From JAJFUG01 sp964473155 (GTDB lineage: Bacteria > Gemmatimonadota > Glassbacteria > GWA2-58-10), in the NCBI GenBank assembly GCA_964473155.1, contig CAYYNT010000039.1:1-40693 (forward strand): a DNA stretch of 40,693 bases. The letters are read 5' to 3'. Below are positions 22,909 through 32,483 of this stretch, piece after piece; the stretch's first letter is position 1; every line of letters starts with the position of its first letter. A model generated the notes under the pieces. That model did not search any database and had not been told where the DNA came from. It saw nothing but the letters and a program-made list of their open reading frames with translations. The translations under genes and the position numbers were made by a program.

Positions 22909-24423
22909 ATGCTGAATAAAATCGGTTTCGATAATGAAAAATATATGAAGGAACAGACATCGGCCATACTTGAAAGAGTCAATAATTCAAGTAAGCTTTA
23001 CCTTGAGTTTGGCGGGAAAATCCTGTTTGATTATCACGCTGCCAGGGTGTTGCCGGGTTTTGATCCCAACGTTAAGATGAGGCTCCTGCAACAGATTAAG
23101 GACAAGGCGGATATAATACTTTGTATTTATTCCGGTGATATTGCCAAGAGAAAGGTCCGGGCGGATTTTGGAATAACTTATGATTCCGATGCCTTGAAGA
23201 CGATTGATGATTTCAACGAATGGGGAATAGGAGTACTGGCTGTTGTGGTGACCCGTTTTGACAATCAGCCGGCTTCCATAGCGTTCATAAACAAGTTGGA
23301 AAGAAGAAATATCAAAGTATATACTCATAAGTTTACAAAAGGGTATCCTACAGCCGTTGACACAATTGTCAGTGAAGAGGGATATGGTGCAAATGAGTAT
23401 ATAGAATCAAAAAAGCCGATTGTTGTTGTGACCGGCCCCGGTCCGGGGAGCGGCAAATTAGCCACTTGCCTCTCGCAATTGTATCATGAGTACAAGCGTG
23501 GCGTTGATGCCAAATATGCGAAGTTCGAGACATTCCCCATCTGGAATCTGCCAATAAAGCATCCGGTCAATGTTGCATATGAGGCTGCCACGGCCGAATT
23601 GAAAGATGTAAATCTTATAGATAATTTTCATTTGGAAACTTATAACAAGATATCTGTAAATTATAACCGCGATATTGAAGCATTTCCGTTGCTCAAAAGA
23701 ATAGTGGAAAAAATTACAAAAACCTCATCATTTTATAACTCACCTACAGATATGGGAGTTAACAGGGCGGGTTTCAGCATTATAGACGATGAGGTCGTCA
23801 GAGAAGCCGCTATCCAGGAAATAATCAGGAGATATTTCAGATACTCCTGCGAATATGCAATGGGCCTGGTTGACAAAGAGACGGTTCAGAGAATAGAACT
23901 TCTTATGGAGGACCTTAATATTAAAATTAATGATAGAAAGGTTGTAATACCCGCAAGAGAAGCGGCTTTAGAAACGCAAAGAAAAGGAAAAGGAAACAAG
24001 GGCATTTTTTGCGGCGCGGCTGTAGAACTGAAGGATGGTACGATTATTACAGGTGGAAATTCACATCTGATGCACGCAGCATCAAGCCTTATTCTTAATG
24101 CTACCAAGCATCTGGCTAAAATCCCAAAGGATATCGATTTATTGCCTCTAAGCATAATAGAATCCTTGAATCATTTTAAGAAAGATATCCTGAAAGGTAA
24201 AATGGCCAGTCTTGATCTTGGAGAAACTTTGATTGTTCTCTGCATCAGTGCGGCGACAAATCCCCTGGCCCAGATAGCTGTTGAAAAACTGAAAGAGCTG
24301 AATGGATGTGAAGTTCATATGACACATATCCCGACACCCGGAGATGCAGCCGGCCTGAGAAAAATAGGAGCGAATCTTACAAGCGACCCTGATTTCTACA
24401 CGAATAACCTGTTTATAAGCTGA
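22909..24423 (+). CDS. DUF1846 (UPF0371) family protein
   Basis: The 504-residue protein matches the DUF1846 family in length and motifs: start KIGFDNEKYMKEQTSAILER, EFGGKILFDYHAARVLPGFD, VVVTGPGPGSGKLATCLSQL with a P-loop-like segment, and GNSHLMHAASSLILNATKHL. Function is not established; the fold is nucleotide-binding-like. Codons are clearly more AT-rich than in flanking genes and the family is best known from Firmicutes, so recent transfer is likely. It is a single-gene unit between an empty region and the Tat oxidoreductase gene. Confidence 0.85.
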   Translation: MLNKIGFDNEKYMKEQTSAILERVNNSSKLYLEFGGKILFDYHAARVLPGFDPNVKMRLLQQIKDKADIILCIYSGDIAKRKVRADFGITYDSDALKTIDDFNEWGIGVLAVVVTRFDNQPASIAFINKLERRNIKVYTHKFTKGYPTAVDTIVSEEGYGANEYIESKKPIVVVTGPGPGSGKLATCLSQLYHEYKRGVDAKYAKFETFPIWNLPIKHPVNVAYEAATAELKDVNLIDNFHLETYNKISVNYNRDIEAFPLLKRIVEKITKTSSFYNSPTDMGVNRAGFSIIDDEVVREAAIQEIIRRYFRYSCEYAMGLVDKETVQRIELLMEDLNIKINDRKVVIPAREAALETQRKGKGNKGIFCGAAVELKDGTIITGGNSHLMHAASSLILNATKHLAKIPKDIDLLPLSIIESLNHFKKDILKGKMASLDLGETLIVLCISAATNPLAQIAVEKLKELNGCEVHMTHIPTPGDAAGLRKIGANLTSDPDFYTNNLFIS

Positions 24424-24465
24424 TTATACTAATACGGTTTACAACAGATCCAAAGGAGGCAAGCC

Positions 24466-25932
24466 ATGTCATCCCGGAGAGACAATATTTCAAGACGGAC
24501 ATTTTTCTTTTACGGGAGCCTTCTTGCCGGTGCGATTCCAGCGGCCGGATTCGGCAGCGTGCCCTCGCTCAAACGCCTGGGGTACAAATCCCCTAACGAA
24601 AAACTGAACATAGCCGCAATCGGCGCAGGGGGACGGGCCACGGGCAACATACGGGGCTGCGAGGCAGAGAACATCGTGGCGTTGTGCGATGTCGATGACC
24701 GTCAGGCCGCGGAAATGTTCACAAGGTTTGCCAAAGCGGCCCGCTACAGAGATTTCAGGAAGATGTTAGATAAAGAGGGACGGGGGATCGATGCGGTCAT
24801 AGTCTCCACCCCGGACCACATGCACGCCACTGCGGCGATATGGTGCATGGAACGCGGGCTGCACGTGTACGTCGAGAAACCGCTTACCCGCACAGTCTGG
24901 GAAGCCCGTCAACTGACACTGGCGGCCGAAAAATACAAGGTCGCCACTCAGATGGGCAACCAGGGGTATTCGAACGAGGGGACGCGCCTGGCTTCCGAGG
25001 TCATCTGGTCCGGTGAGATCGGAAACGTGACCGAGGTGCATGCCTGGACCAACCGCCCTATCTGGCCGCAGGGCATGAGTGCGATTCCCCCCGCCGAACC
25101 GGTTCCCTCCACTCTCGACTGGGATCTCTGGCTGGGAGTCGCCCAGGCGCGGCCATTCACCTCGGGCGGCGCCGCCGAGGGGAAAAGCGGTTTCTACCTG
25201 CCATTCAACTGGCGCGGTTTCTTCGATTTCGGCTGCGGGGCGCTGGGCGACATGGCCTGCCACATCCTGGGCGCTCCGAACATGGCCCTGAGGCTGGGCG
25301 CCCCGACAAGCGTCGAGGTCATTCGCCAGGAAGGCAAAAACAGCCTTTCTTTCCCCAGCTTATCGGTTATCCGGTTCGATTTCCCGGCCCGCGGAGCGAT
25401 GCCCCCGCTGAAACTGATCTGGTACGACGCCATGAAAGACGTGCCGATGCGTCCGGCGGGGCTGGCTGAGGACGAGTTGATCCTCGGCCCGGGCCTGGAT
25501 GTGGGACGGGGCCTGGCCCCGCTGAAACCCCAGCCCCCGGCCGCGGGGGAGACGCCGCGCCGCCCGGACCAGGCCAATGGAGCTATTTTTATCGGAGAAA
25601 AAGGCATTCTCACAACCGACAGCTATGCCGGAAACGTGCGACTTCTGCCATCGGCAAGGATGCAGGATTTCAAGAATCCGCCGCAGTTCCTGACCCGTTC
25701 GCCCGGACATCATCGCGATTGGATCCGCGCCTGTAAGGGCGGCGAGCCGGCCTGCTCGAATTTCAATATCGCCGGGCCTTTCACCGAGTGGATCCTGCTC
25801 GGGTGCATTGCTCTTCACTTCGAGGGCAAACTCATTTGGGACTCCAGCCGCATGCGTTTCACCAACAACAGCGAGGCGAACAAGTATATCAAGCCGGTAT
25901 TCCGCAAGGGCTGGAAATTTAACGCAGTCTGA
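24466..25932 (+). CDS. Tat-exported Gfo/Idh/MocA oxidoreductase
   Basis: The 488-residue protein starts with a twin-arginine signal (ISRRTFFFYGSLLAGAIPA) and has the Rossmann NAD(P) site IAAIGAGGRATGN near residue 50, followed by the EKP motif (VYVEKPLTR), typical of this family. The C-terminal domain is the usual alpha/beta dimer domain. RBS AAAGGAGG precedes ATG 24466. Exported members probably act on sugars or inositol-like polyols with a bound cofactor. A strong terminator follows at 26004. Confidence 0.85.
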   Translation: MSSRRDNISRRTFFFYGSLLAGAIPAAGFGSVPSLKRLGYKSPNEKLNIAAIGAGGRATGNIRGCEAENIVALCDVDDRQAAEMFTRFAKAARYRDFRKMLDKEGRGIDAVIVSTPDHMHATAAIWCMERGLHVYVEKPLTRTVWEARQLTLAAEKYKVATQMGNQGYSNEGTRLASEVIWSGEIGNVTEVHAWTNRPIWPQGMSAIPPAEPVPSTLDWDLWLGVAQARPFTSGGAAEGKSGFYLPFNWRGFFDFGCGALGDMACHILGAPNMALRLGAPTSVEVIRQEGKNSLSFPSLSVIRFDFPARGAMPPLKLIWYDAMKDVPMRPAGLAEDELILGPGLDVGRGLAPLKPQPPAAGETPRRPDQANGAIFIGEKGILTTDSYAGNVRLLPSARMQDFKNPPQFLTRSPGHHRDWIRACKGGEPACSNFNIAGPFTEWILLGCIALHFEGKLIWDSSRMRFTNNSEANKYIKPVFRKGWKFNAV

Positions 25933-26003
25933 ACTGAATTCCGTGCAGGTGAAATCTGGCATCCGGTCCGATATTTGATCGGGTGAGAAACTGGAACATT
26001 AGC

Positions 26004-26045
26004 CTGAAAGCCGCTGGCGACCATCCCGGCGGCTTTCAGTTTTTG
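26004..26045 (+). terminator. Intrinsic terminator after oxidoreductase
   Basis: CTGAAAGCCGC and GCGGCTTTCAG form a perfect 11-bp stem, followed by TTTTTG. It lies 71 bases after the oxidoreductase stop. Confidence 0.85.
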
Positions 26046-26269
26046 TAGTTTGACGTCAATGCTGTCCGGAGAGAATTTCTGCGATCCTTGTATTTCATAA
26101 TTGTTGTAGACGATTGTTCTGCTTTCGTTTCGGAGAAAGCAGGGCATTCAGTCACAACAGCTGTTATATGCAGAAATCGCTAAAAACTTCCCCGGACAGC
26201 AGAGAAACTAAAATACGAATACGACGGTGCAGTTTTGTCTTACCAAAATACAGATCGGTTGATAGTTCT

Positions 26270-27964
26270 TCACTTTCTGCCGCTGACCAGGTCGCCGAAA
26301 TCCGCCAGCAGATCGTATTTCTGCTCCCAGGTCGTGTACATGATCCCGGAAGCGCCCGGCACGTTTTTCATGGCTTCGAGCCAGGCCCGGGGATTGTCCA
26401 GGTTGTCGGCGTCGTAATAGGCGGCGGCGATTGTCCGGTGACCCAGTCCGGAAAAGTGAGACAGGCTTTTCTCCCTGATCTCGTCCCACCAGCAGGCTAT
26501 GACCAGATCACGCGGTATGTATTTCCAGCTTCCGGTAAAAAGTCCGGCTGTCTGGTAATAATAACTCCGGCCTTCGTAATTGTCTCCGGCGTTATGGCCG
26601 GGATCCAGCATGTCGCTCCAGATAAATACCTCAGCTCCAGGATTCGCCTCGGTGAGTATTTTGTATTGCCGCGTGATACAGTCACCGAGCATTTCACCCA
26701 TGCTCTTACCCCGGTCGGTGCAGGCCTTGCAGGTGCCGCCGGCCCTGATCTCATCCATATCCAGGAAAAATTTCCTGGCCCCTACATGTTTCGCCAGCAG
26801 TCTTGCCTGTTCAGCCCAGATCTGATAAACCTTTTCCTCCGAAAAACAGGTCGTTCTCTGACCTTTTCCCGGTTCAGACATGAAACCATGGTAATAGCTG
26901 ACCCGCAGACGTTCGCCAGGCTTGATACGCGAGTCAGGAGACAGTTTGATCCGCGGGCCGTCATGCTCGAAAAGCAGGTCCAGCGATGGATCGGTTACAG
27001 GCATGTAATCCAGTCCTTCCTCGTACAACATGCCACTGGTTTCGCTTTTGACCGTGACCGGAGCGCCGGGCCGTCGCAGAACGTTGACCAGGCCCACCTC
27101 ATACATTTCAAGACCATCGATCCAGAACCGGCCAGCCTTTGCCTCCGGAGCGCCGACCGCAATCTCGAGCTCGTCGTGGTTCCAGCTGTTGAAGCCCAAT
27201 GTCAGCCGAGTCCAATCATTTGTTGCGCCCCAACGGGGGACGTACTCACCAACCATCCTTTCCCTGCCCATCGCCCGGACAGCGAAACACCGTCCTGGAG
27301 CCAGCTGGTCAGTCTTGACCCAGCAACGTATTACGTAACTGCGCCAGGGTTTCACCTTAACTGTCTGTTTCAGCACCGCGGGCCGCTTCCCAAGGGCGTC
27401 GAAATTCTGGAAGCAAAGGGAAACCTTGCCTTCCTTGAAATCCGACGATTCCTGACTGATCACCTGGTCCAGACTGTCCCCTTGCACGAAACCGGCCACC
27501 TTGCCGTCTTTAAATTCCTCGAAACCGCCATTGACCAACGCCACCGGGGCGTCCGGAACAAAATGAGCCTCCCCTTCCCCGGCCACGAACAACTGATCCC
27601 GCACGGGCAGCCCGGCGGCCAGATTGATATCCTGGGAGAGAGTGCTGCCATAGCCGACTGAGAAAACCAGGGGTATTATTTCCACCCCCAGATCACTGCT
27701 GATCTTTTTAACCTCTTCCAAGCCTTTGAAATAGTCCTCGTCCTGCTGGTCCAGCCGGTCGAAACCGGCTGTCAGAACCATACCGTTGAGACCGTGCTTC
27801 GCCGCGGTCGTGACGATCTTTTTTATTTTCTGGACCTCGGCGGGCCGTCCCAGGTTCCCGCTCTCAACGAACACCCAGCGCCAGGGCAGAACCTCAGTTC
27901 CGGAAGAACAGCCAACCAGGCCAAACAAAATCAGTTGCAGCAGGATTAATATTTTGATCTTCAT
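26270..27964 (-). CDS. Lipoprotein, TIM-barrel glycoside-hydrolase-like with inserted sugar-binding domain
   Basis: The 564-residue product has a lipobox (LILFGLVGC). The early barrel strands (WRWVFVESG, GLNGMVLTAGFDRL) are interrupted at about residues 145-275 by a jelly-roll-like module (VNGGFEEFKDGKVAGF, YVIRCWVKTDQL, FWIDGLEMYEV). The barrel resumes with ARKFFLDMDEIR, where D-E could be the acid pair as in GH20, and EVFIWSDMLDPGHN. Family assignment is tentative. A plus-strand frame of 515 codons opposite to it is a shadow. It is convergent with the oxidoreductase gene. Confidence 0.6.
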   Translation of the reverse strand: MKIKILILLQLILFGLVGCSSGTEVLPWRWVFVESGNLGRPAEVQKIKKIVTTAAKHGLNGMVLTAGFDRLDQQDEDYFKGLEEVKKISSDLGVEIIPLVFSVGYGSTLSQDINLAAGLPVRDQLFVAGEGEAHFVPDAPVALVNGGFEEFKDGKVAGFVQGDSLDQVISQESSDFKEGKVSLCFQNFDALGKRPAVLKQTVKVKPWRSYVIRCWVKTDQLAPGRCFAVRAMGRERMVGEYVPRWGATNDWTRLTLGFNSWNHDELEIAVGAPEAKAGRFWIDGLEMYEVGLVNVLRRPGAPVTVKSETSGMLYEEGLDYMPVTDPSLDLLFEHDGPRIKLSPDSRIKPGERLRVSYYHGFMSEPGKGQRTTCFSEEKVYQIWAEQARLLAKHVGARKFFLDMDEIRAGGTCKACTDRGKSMGEMLGDCITRQYKILTEANPGAEVFIWSDMLDPGHNAGDNYEGRSYYYQTAGLFTGSWKYIPRDLVIACWWDEIREKSLSHFSGLGHRTIAAAYYDADNLDNPRAWLEAMKNVPGASGIMYTTWEQKYDLLADFGDLVSGRK

Positions 27965-28343
27965 GATGCCGAACCACCTTGGTTGAATGTGGTTGCCGTT
28001 TTGTCAGGGGAAACTTACCATGGAATAATATATTTCAATCCATCCGTTTTCCATTAAAACACTCATCGCGGCTATAATTTATATTATTCATGCGTATCGG
28101 AACAGGGTTTGCGCCTGCCGACGAATCTCAAATGAGACCTTGCTCATATTGCGGGACCAAATGACGGCATTACCTTAAAACAATGCCTGTCCGTAGCGGT
28201 GTTGTAGTTCCCCTTAACAAAGCCGGGTCACAGAGGGTTGTGTTTCGAAATCATTTTTCAACACGCTCTTAAAACAGAATCAATTTGGCTATGAAATAAA
28301 GCAGATTGCTTTGGATAATGCTGGGGAAAGTTCGTATGGGCCA
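27965..28343. other. Intergenic, no gene seen
   Basis: About 380 bases with no supported gene lie between the lipoprotein start and the tRNA-Val terminator. Promoters of the leftward lipoprotein gene should be here, but no convincing one stands out. Confidence 0.4.
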
Positions 28344-28377
28344 ATAAAAAAGGACCTGCCAAACACTGCAAGTCCTT
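28344..28377 (-). terminator. Terminator of tRNA-Val
   Basis: On the minus strand AAGGACTTGC and GCAGGTCCTT pair with one T-G wobble and are followed by TTTTTT. It lies ten bases after the tRNA 3' end. Confidence 0.8.
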
Positions 28378-28386
28378 AATTAATAA

Positions 28387-28464
28387 TGGTGGGCGCTACT
28401 GGGATCGAACCAGTGACCTCCTGCTTGTAAGGCAGGCGCTCTGGACCAGCTGAGCTAAGCACCC
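28387..28464 (-). tRNA. tRNA-Val (anticodon TAC), CCA encoded
   Basis: On the minus strand GGGTGCT pairs with AGCGCCC; the anticodon arm is CCTGC-CTTACAA-GCAGG with anticodon TAC; the T arm is CACTGGTTCGATCCCAGTA. Discriminator A and CCA are encoded. A 3' terminator follows. It shares its strand with the small membrane protein just upstream. Confidence 0.95.
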
Positions 28465-28471
28465 GATTCTG

Positions 28472-28681
28472 TCAGAGTATTATCGCCAGCGGCACCAGCA
28501 CACAATAACCAAGCACCAGACAGATCGGCGCCAGGGTTATCGAGCCCATGCCCAAGCTCACATGTCCGATTACTATCACCACCAGCGCAACCAGGAACAG
28601 GATCAGGTTCTTCTGTCCGAAAGACTTCGACAGATCCTCGGTCCGCGGTGCACCGGCGCGAGCGGCCTTCTCTTTTGCCAT
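28472..28681 (-). CDS. Small two-span membrane protein (DUF3098-like)
   Basis: The 69-residue protein has a polar N-terminus (MAKEKAARAGAPRTED) and two hydrophobic helices (LILFLVALVVIVIGHV and APICLVLGYCVLVPLAIIL). Length and the second-helix pattern with LGYCVLVPLAI resemble DUF3098-type proteins of FCB bacteria. It ends 7 bases upstream of tRNA-Val, so both may be co-transcribed. The RBS is moderate (AGAGAAAG). Confidence 0.65.
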   Translation of the reverse strand: MAKEKAARAGAPRTEDLSKSFGQKNLILFLVALVVIVIGHVSLGMGSITLAPICLVLGYCVLVPLAIIL

Positions 28682-28809
28682 ATGTTCTTTCTCTCGCGTT
28701 TATAGACTGCTATTCAAAGAGAATCTGGATAGACAGCGCGTAAATTTAATGCATCTGCCGGTTTAGTCAAGCAACGTGTTGATACCTGCATACCGGACCA
28801 GCCCTGGAC

Positions 28810-29424
28810 TCAGCCCAAACTCTCCGGGGCGATTCGATCCAGATACTCGACTATCCGGCTGTCGTACTGGCTTGTGCGGCGGAATACCGCGCGGGCCAGA
28901 CCAAAACGCATCTTCAGGTCCAGCGCTCCGTCATTGGCGCGCAGCTGCCCGATAACCTCACCATACTGCTCCGGGCTGGTCAGCACGGCCACGGAGCGGA
29001 AATTCTTGGCCGATGAACGCAACATGGTTGGACCGCCGATGTCGATCTGCTCCACCGCATCCTCGAGAGTGATACCCGGCCTGGCGACCGTCTGTTCAAA
29101 CGGGTAGAGATTGACCACCACCATATCGATCAGCTCGATACCCATCTCCCGGCACTGCGTCATGTGGGATTCCAGCTCGCGGCGCGCGAGGATGGCCGCG
29201 TGGACCTTGGGATGGAGCGTTTTCACCCGGCCGTCCAGTATCTCCGGGTGCCCGGTGAACATGTCCACGCTTCTTATTTCGATACCCGATTCTGTTAGAT
29301 GACGGGCTGTGCCGCCGGTGGAAAGAATCTCCACGCCGTATTCACGCAGCACACGCGCCAGTTCGAGCACTCCGGTCTTGTCGTAGACGCTTATCAGCGC
29401 CCGATTTATTCTGACTTTGTCCAT
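28810..29424 (-). CDS. purH: IMP cyclohydrolase domain, stand-alone
   Basis: The 204-residue protein covers only the N-terminal MGS-like IMP cyclohydrolase part of PurH: ALISVYDKTGVLELAR, EILSTGGTARHL, DMFTGHPEILDGRVKTLHPK, VVVNLYPFEQTV and EQIDIGGPTMLRSSAKNF. The AICAR formyltransferase half is absent, so that step must be done by another protein (separate AICARFT or PurP-like). It closes the last purine step, FAICAR to IMP. It follows purN by 42 bases on the same strand. RBS GAGG-N6-ATG. Confidence 0.85.
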   Translation of the reverse strand: MDKVRINRALISVYDKTGVLELARVLREYGVEILSTGGTARHLTESGIEIRSVDMFTGHPEILDGRVKTLHPKVHAAILARRELESHMTQCREMGIELIDMVVVNLYPFEQTVARPGITLEDAVEQIDIGGPTMLRSSAKNFRSVAVLTSPEQYGEVIGQLRANDGALDLKMRFGLARAVFRRTSQYDSRIVEYLDRIAPESLG

Positions 29425-29466
29425 CCCGAGCCTCGTCCGGTGTAAGTTTATTGCATTTAATATAAT

Positions 29467-30111
29467 TCAGGTTTCGCCGTTTTCGACCTCGACGATATTT
29501 CCCCGCAAACTGACCTTGCCCCGGGCGATCAGGTCCACCACCAGGGGAAGGATACGGTGCTCCTCGTCCAGCACCCGCGCCGCCAGTGTCTCGACAGTGT
29601 CCGTATGATACACCGGCACGGCGTGTTGCGCAATAATAGGTCCACGGTCGTACTGTTCGTTCACAAAATGCACGGTCGGACCGCTCAGTTTCACTCCCGA
29701 TTCCAGCACGGCCTGGTGAACATGATGACCATACATGCCCTGTCCGCCGAAGGATGGCAGCAGGGCCGGGTGTATGTTGACCATCCTGTTGCTGTAGGCC
29801 GACACCACATTACGCGGGATCATTTTCAGGTAACCGGCCAGCACGATCAATTCGACTTTATGTTCGTCGAACAATTCGAGCAGTCTATCGCCGAAACTCC
29901 CGGGCGAGTCAAAATCGCGTGGCGGCACGACAGCCGATGGCGCCGAGGCCCTGGCCGCGCGATCGAGCGCACCGATCCCCTCGCGGTCCGCCACCACCAG
30001 GCATATCTCTGCGCTGGCGGTCGAGCCCTCGCGCATTGGAAAGCGGTCAAGAAGCTGCTGGAGGTTGCTGCCGCCACCGCTGACCATCACAGCCACTCTC
30101 ATTCTTTTCAT
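29467..30111 (-). CDS. purN: Phosphoribosylglycinamide formyltransferase
   Basis: The 214-residue protein is a GART: VAVMVSGGGSNLQQLLDRF at the start, then LAGYLKMIP, the catalytic NIHPALLPSFGG segment with H, and the following VHFVNEQYDRGPIIAQ with D. It formylates GAR with 10-formyl-THF. ATG 30111 is preferred over a TTG upstream. It is followed by the IMP cyclohydrolase gene, giving a small purine operon. Confidence 0.9.
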   Translation of the reverse strand: MKRMRVAVMVSGGGSNLQQLLDRFPMREGSTASAEICLVVADREGIGALDRAARASAPSAVVPPRDFDSPGSFGDRLLELFDEHKVELIVLAGYLKMIPRNVVSAYSNRMVNIHPALLPSFGGQGMYGHHVHQAVLESGVKLSGPTVHFVNEQYDRGPIIAQHAVPVYHTDTVETLAARVLDEEHRILPLVVDLIARGKVSLRGNIVEVENGET

Positions 30112-30154
30112 CCGGCCGCTCCGCAATCAGTTGTGAAAATGCCGATCTTTTTAC

Positions 30155-30192
30155 AAAAAATCGCGGCGAAGGTATTCCCGCCTCCGCCGCGA
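30155..30192 (-). terminator. Terminator of the DoxX-oxidoreductase operon
   Basis: On the minus strand TCGCGGCG and CGCCGCGA form an 8-bp stem followed by TTTTTTG, 54 bases after the oxidoreductase stop. Confidence 0.8.
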
Positions 30193-30245
30193 CCGTCATG
30201 CACCGGCATATTCAGACACTCTGCTCTGATCCCGCCTCAGGCGGC

Positions 30246-31925
30246 TCAGGACTTCATCACCATTGTCTGGTCATCCGGACGGTAATCGAAAACCACTCTC
30301 TGGGCCTGGGCATCCCAGCGCGTGCGGCAGCCCTTGAGCAGGCTCTCGGTGGCCATGTGGGCCGTGATCGCCTCCTGGAAGCCGTCATCGATATTGCACA
30401 TCGTATCAGTGTCATTGGCCCGGATATGATCAACCCAGTTCTTGAAGTGCAGATAGGTGACATCGATACGCCGCCCATCCTGGAACGTCCAGAGCAGCCC
30501 CTTGTTCAGGGTCCACTGGCTGGTGGCCGAGGTGACCGCCTCGATACCCTTGCCCGCCACGTCACGGAACGTGATCATAGGCTCGCCGAGACGGACCAGG
30601 CCCTGCTTGATCTGCTCCGCATAACGCTTGCTGCGCGGGTCGGCATACACGTTGACCCCATTGGTCAGGTCCATCGTGCCCTCATCGCCCAGATAAATCT
30701 GTCCGCGGTCCCATTCATTGGCCAGGGATGCGTTATAAACCACTGTCAGATCACGGTCCGGCCATTCATAAGTCACCTGCATCAGGTCCGGAACCTCGCG
30801 GCGGCAGGGCGGGACATCCGGCCGGGGCATCGATCCCTCGGGCAGGGGCTGGTCGGCGCTGATCGGCTCACCCTGAGCGGTCATCATCGAGGTGTATTCC
30901 TTGAAGTAATACACGCCCCCCGAGGCCACGCAGGTGGCCGGGATGCCCATGCGCATGATCATGTTGATCACGTCCAGCTCGTGAGTCAGCAGGTCGCCGC
31001 TCAAACCCGTGCCGTAATCCCAGTAGCAGCGCCAGCGGAAGAAACGGTTCGGATCATAGGGAACTTTATTGGTAATCGCCGTGTACTGTTCCCAGTCCAG
31101 GTTGCGCGAACCGCTGGCGGCATCCATCGGGCCGTTTTCCTTGGGGATATCGTAGTACCAGGCGCCGTGCAGGCTGTTGCGATTTGTATAGCACTGGACC
31201 AGCGTGATTTTACCTAACAGGCCCTTGTCCACCACTTCCATGGCAGAATCGTAATGGTTGCTGTTGCGGTTCTGGTGACCGAGTTGGAAAATGATCCCGG
31301 CTTTCTTCACCGCATCGCGCAGATCATAGGCTTCCTGAAGGTAGCGGGTCATGCACTTCTCTACATAAACATGCTTGCCCGCCTCCGCCGCCGCCTTGGC
31401 TATCGGGGCATGATAGAAATCCGGGGTGGCTATCACCACGGCATCCACATCCGACTGGGCCAGCAGTTCCTGATACGTCCGGTAGGCTTTGGCCTTGCCG
31501 CCCGAGGCCTCGACCGCACGCTCCACGTTAGGAGTGAACAGGTCGCAGACCGCGGTGCAGCGGATATTCAGCGAGGGCTGGTCCTTGGTTCCCAGGGTGA
31601 CGCCGTTGCTGTCAAGCTCGTTGGCGATGAATCCGGCCGATTTCATGATCGAAGATCCCCGGCCGCCGATTCCGATGAATCCGATATTGAGAGTCTTGCT
31701 CGCCGCGCTTTCGGGAATGGAAACCTGCTTTTTCTTGCGCTCCACCATCGGGCGGACCTCGGTGGTGGAACCGGCGGTCTGAAGGATACGCTCGCGGGCG
31801 ACCTTATCCTCTTCTTTCTTCTGTCCAACGCTGTAAGCAAAAGCGCCGACCACAGGCACACCAGCAGCGGCTTTCAGAAACTGACGCCGGCCGATCCCGC
31901 CGTTTTCATTCTTCTTTCCTGCCAT
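30246..31925 (-). CDS. Tat-exported Gfo/Idh/MocA oxidoreductase with long linker
   Basis: The 559-residue protein has a twin-arginine signal (IGRRQFLKAAAGVPVVGAF), a charged linker of some 45 residues (KKEEDKVARER...), and then the dinucleotide site LNIGFIGIGGRGSS and the EK motif (VYVEKCMTRYL). RBS AAGGAG precedes ATG 31925. It lies 63 bases downstream of the DoxX gene; the pair recurs in FCB and planctomycete genomes as I recall, suggesting that DoxX feeds or accepts electrons for it. Substrate unknown, probably a sugar derivative. Confidence 0.85.
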   Translation of the reverse strand: MAGKKNENGGIGRRQFLKAAAGVPVVGAFAYSVGQKKEEDKVARERILQTAGSTTEVRPMVERKKKQVSIPESAASKTLNIGFIGIGGRGSSIMKSAGFIANELDSNGVTLGTKDQPSLNIRCTAVCDLFTPNVERAVEASGGKAKAYRTYQELLAQSDVDAVVIATPDFYHAPIAKAAAEAGKHVYVEKCMTRYLQEAYDLRDAVKKAGIIFQLGHQNRNSNHYDSAMEVVDKGLLGKITLVQCYTNRNSLHGAWYYDIPKENGPMDAASGSRNLDWEQYTAITNKVPYDPNRFFRWRCYWDYGTGLSGDLLTHELDVINMIMRMGIPATCVASGGVYYFKEYTSMMTAQGEPISADQPLPEGSMPRPDVPPCRREVPDLMQVTYEWPDRDLTVVYNASLANEWDRGQIYLGDEGTMDLTNGVNVYADPRSKRYAEQIKQGLVRLGEPMITFRDVAGKGIEAVTSATSQWTLNKGLLWTFQDGRRIDVTYLHFKNWVDHIRANDTDTMCNIDDGFQEAITAHMATESLLKGCRTRWDAQAQRVVFDYRPDDQTMVMKS

Positions 31926-31988
31926 TGAAGGTTTCTCCTTAAGTATCAGGGGCAGTCAGTGAGGCCCCGCGTAATCGACTCAGCCGAA

Positions 31989-32483
31989 CTATTCCCGGCA
32001 GAAAAGCATATCGAGTCCCAGTACCCGCCCGGAGGGGAAAGCAGCCAGGACCAGCGCCGCTGCCAGCTCAACCAGGTTTTTATTCACTATCAGGTAACTG
32101 CCCTCTCCGGCCATGGAATGAACTCCCAGCCAGGGGGGATTGGACAGATAGAACAACGCAAGGAACATGGCTGCGCCGACTGCGGCCAGCCGGGAAAAAA
32201 GGCCGAGCATCAGCAGAAGGCCGACTGCGGTCAGACCGTATTTCATCAGAGAATCCACAAACGCGATCATCGAGGGATTGGCGGCCAGCCCGCTGAACAA
32301 TCCGGAAAACGGACCCGGCACTATATTCAGATAACCTGCCGCAGTCCAGCCGGAAGAGGCGATTTTGACAAATCCCTCATAAAGAAAATGCCATCCTATT
32401 GTAAGACGGAGAAAAAGAAGCATGTACGCCTGCAATCCCGACAGGCTGGAACACTTGGAATTTACTTCTGCCACGTTCGACAC
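31989..32483 (-). CDS. DoxX family membrane protein
   Basis: The 164-residue protein has four hydrophobic spans, starting LQAYMLLFLRLTIGWHFLYEGFVKI and ending with GEGSYLIVNKNLVELAAALV, the typical DoxX block. I start at GTG 32483 (AAGGGG upstream) because the longer frame adds 56 residues that do not fit the family. It is the first gene of a two-gene unit with the Tat oxidoreductase. Confidence 0.8.
   Translation of the reverse strand: MSNVAEVNSKCSSLSGLQAYMLLFLRLTIGWHFLYEGFVKIASSGWTAAGYLNIVPGPFSGLFSGLAANPSMIAFVDSLMKYGLTAVGLLLMLGLFSRLAAVGAAMFLALFYLSNPPWLGVHSMAGEGSYLIVNKNLVELAAALVLAAFPSGRVLGLDMLFCRE

Noticed and set aside
26114..27661. 515-codon plus-strand frame
   Set aside because: It is antisense to the hydrolase-like lipoprotein, which has signal peptide and domain structure.
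30198..31217. 339-codon plus-strand frame
   Set aside because: Composition (many H, R, A) is typical of an antisense shadow of the Tat oxidoreductase.
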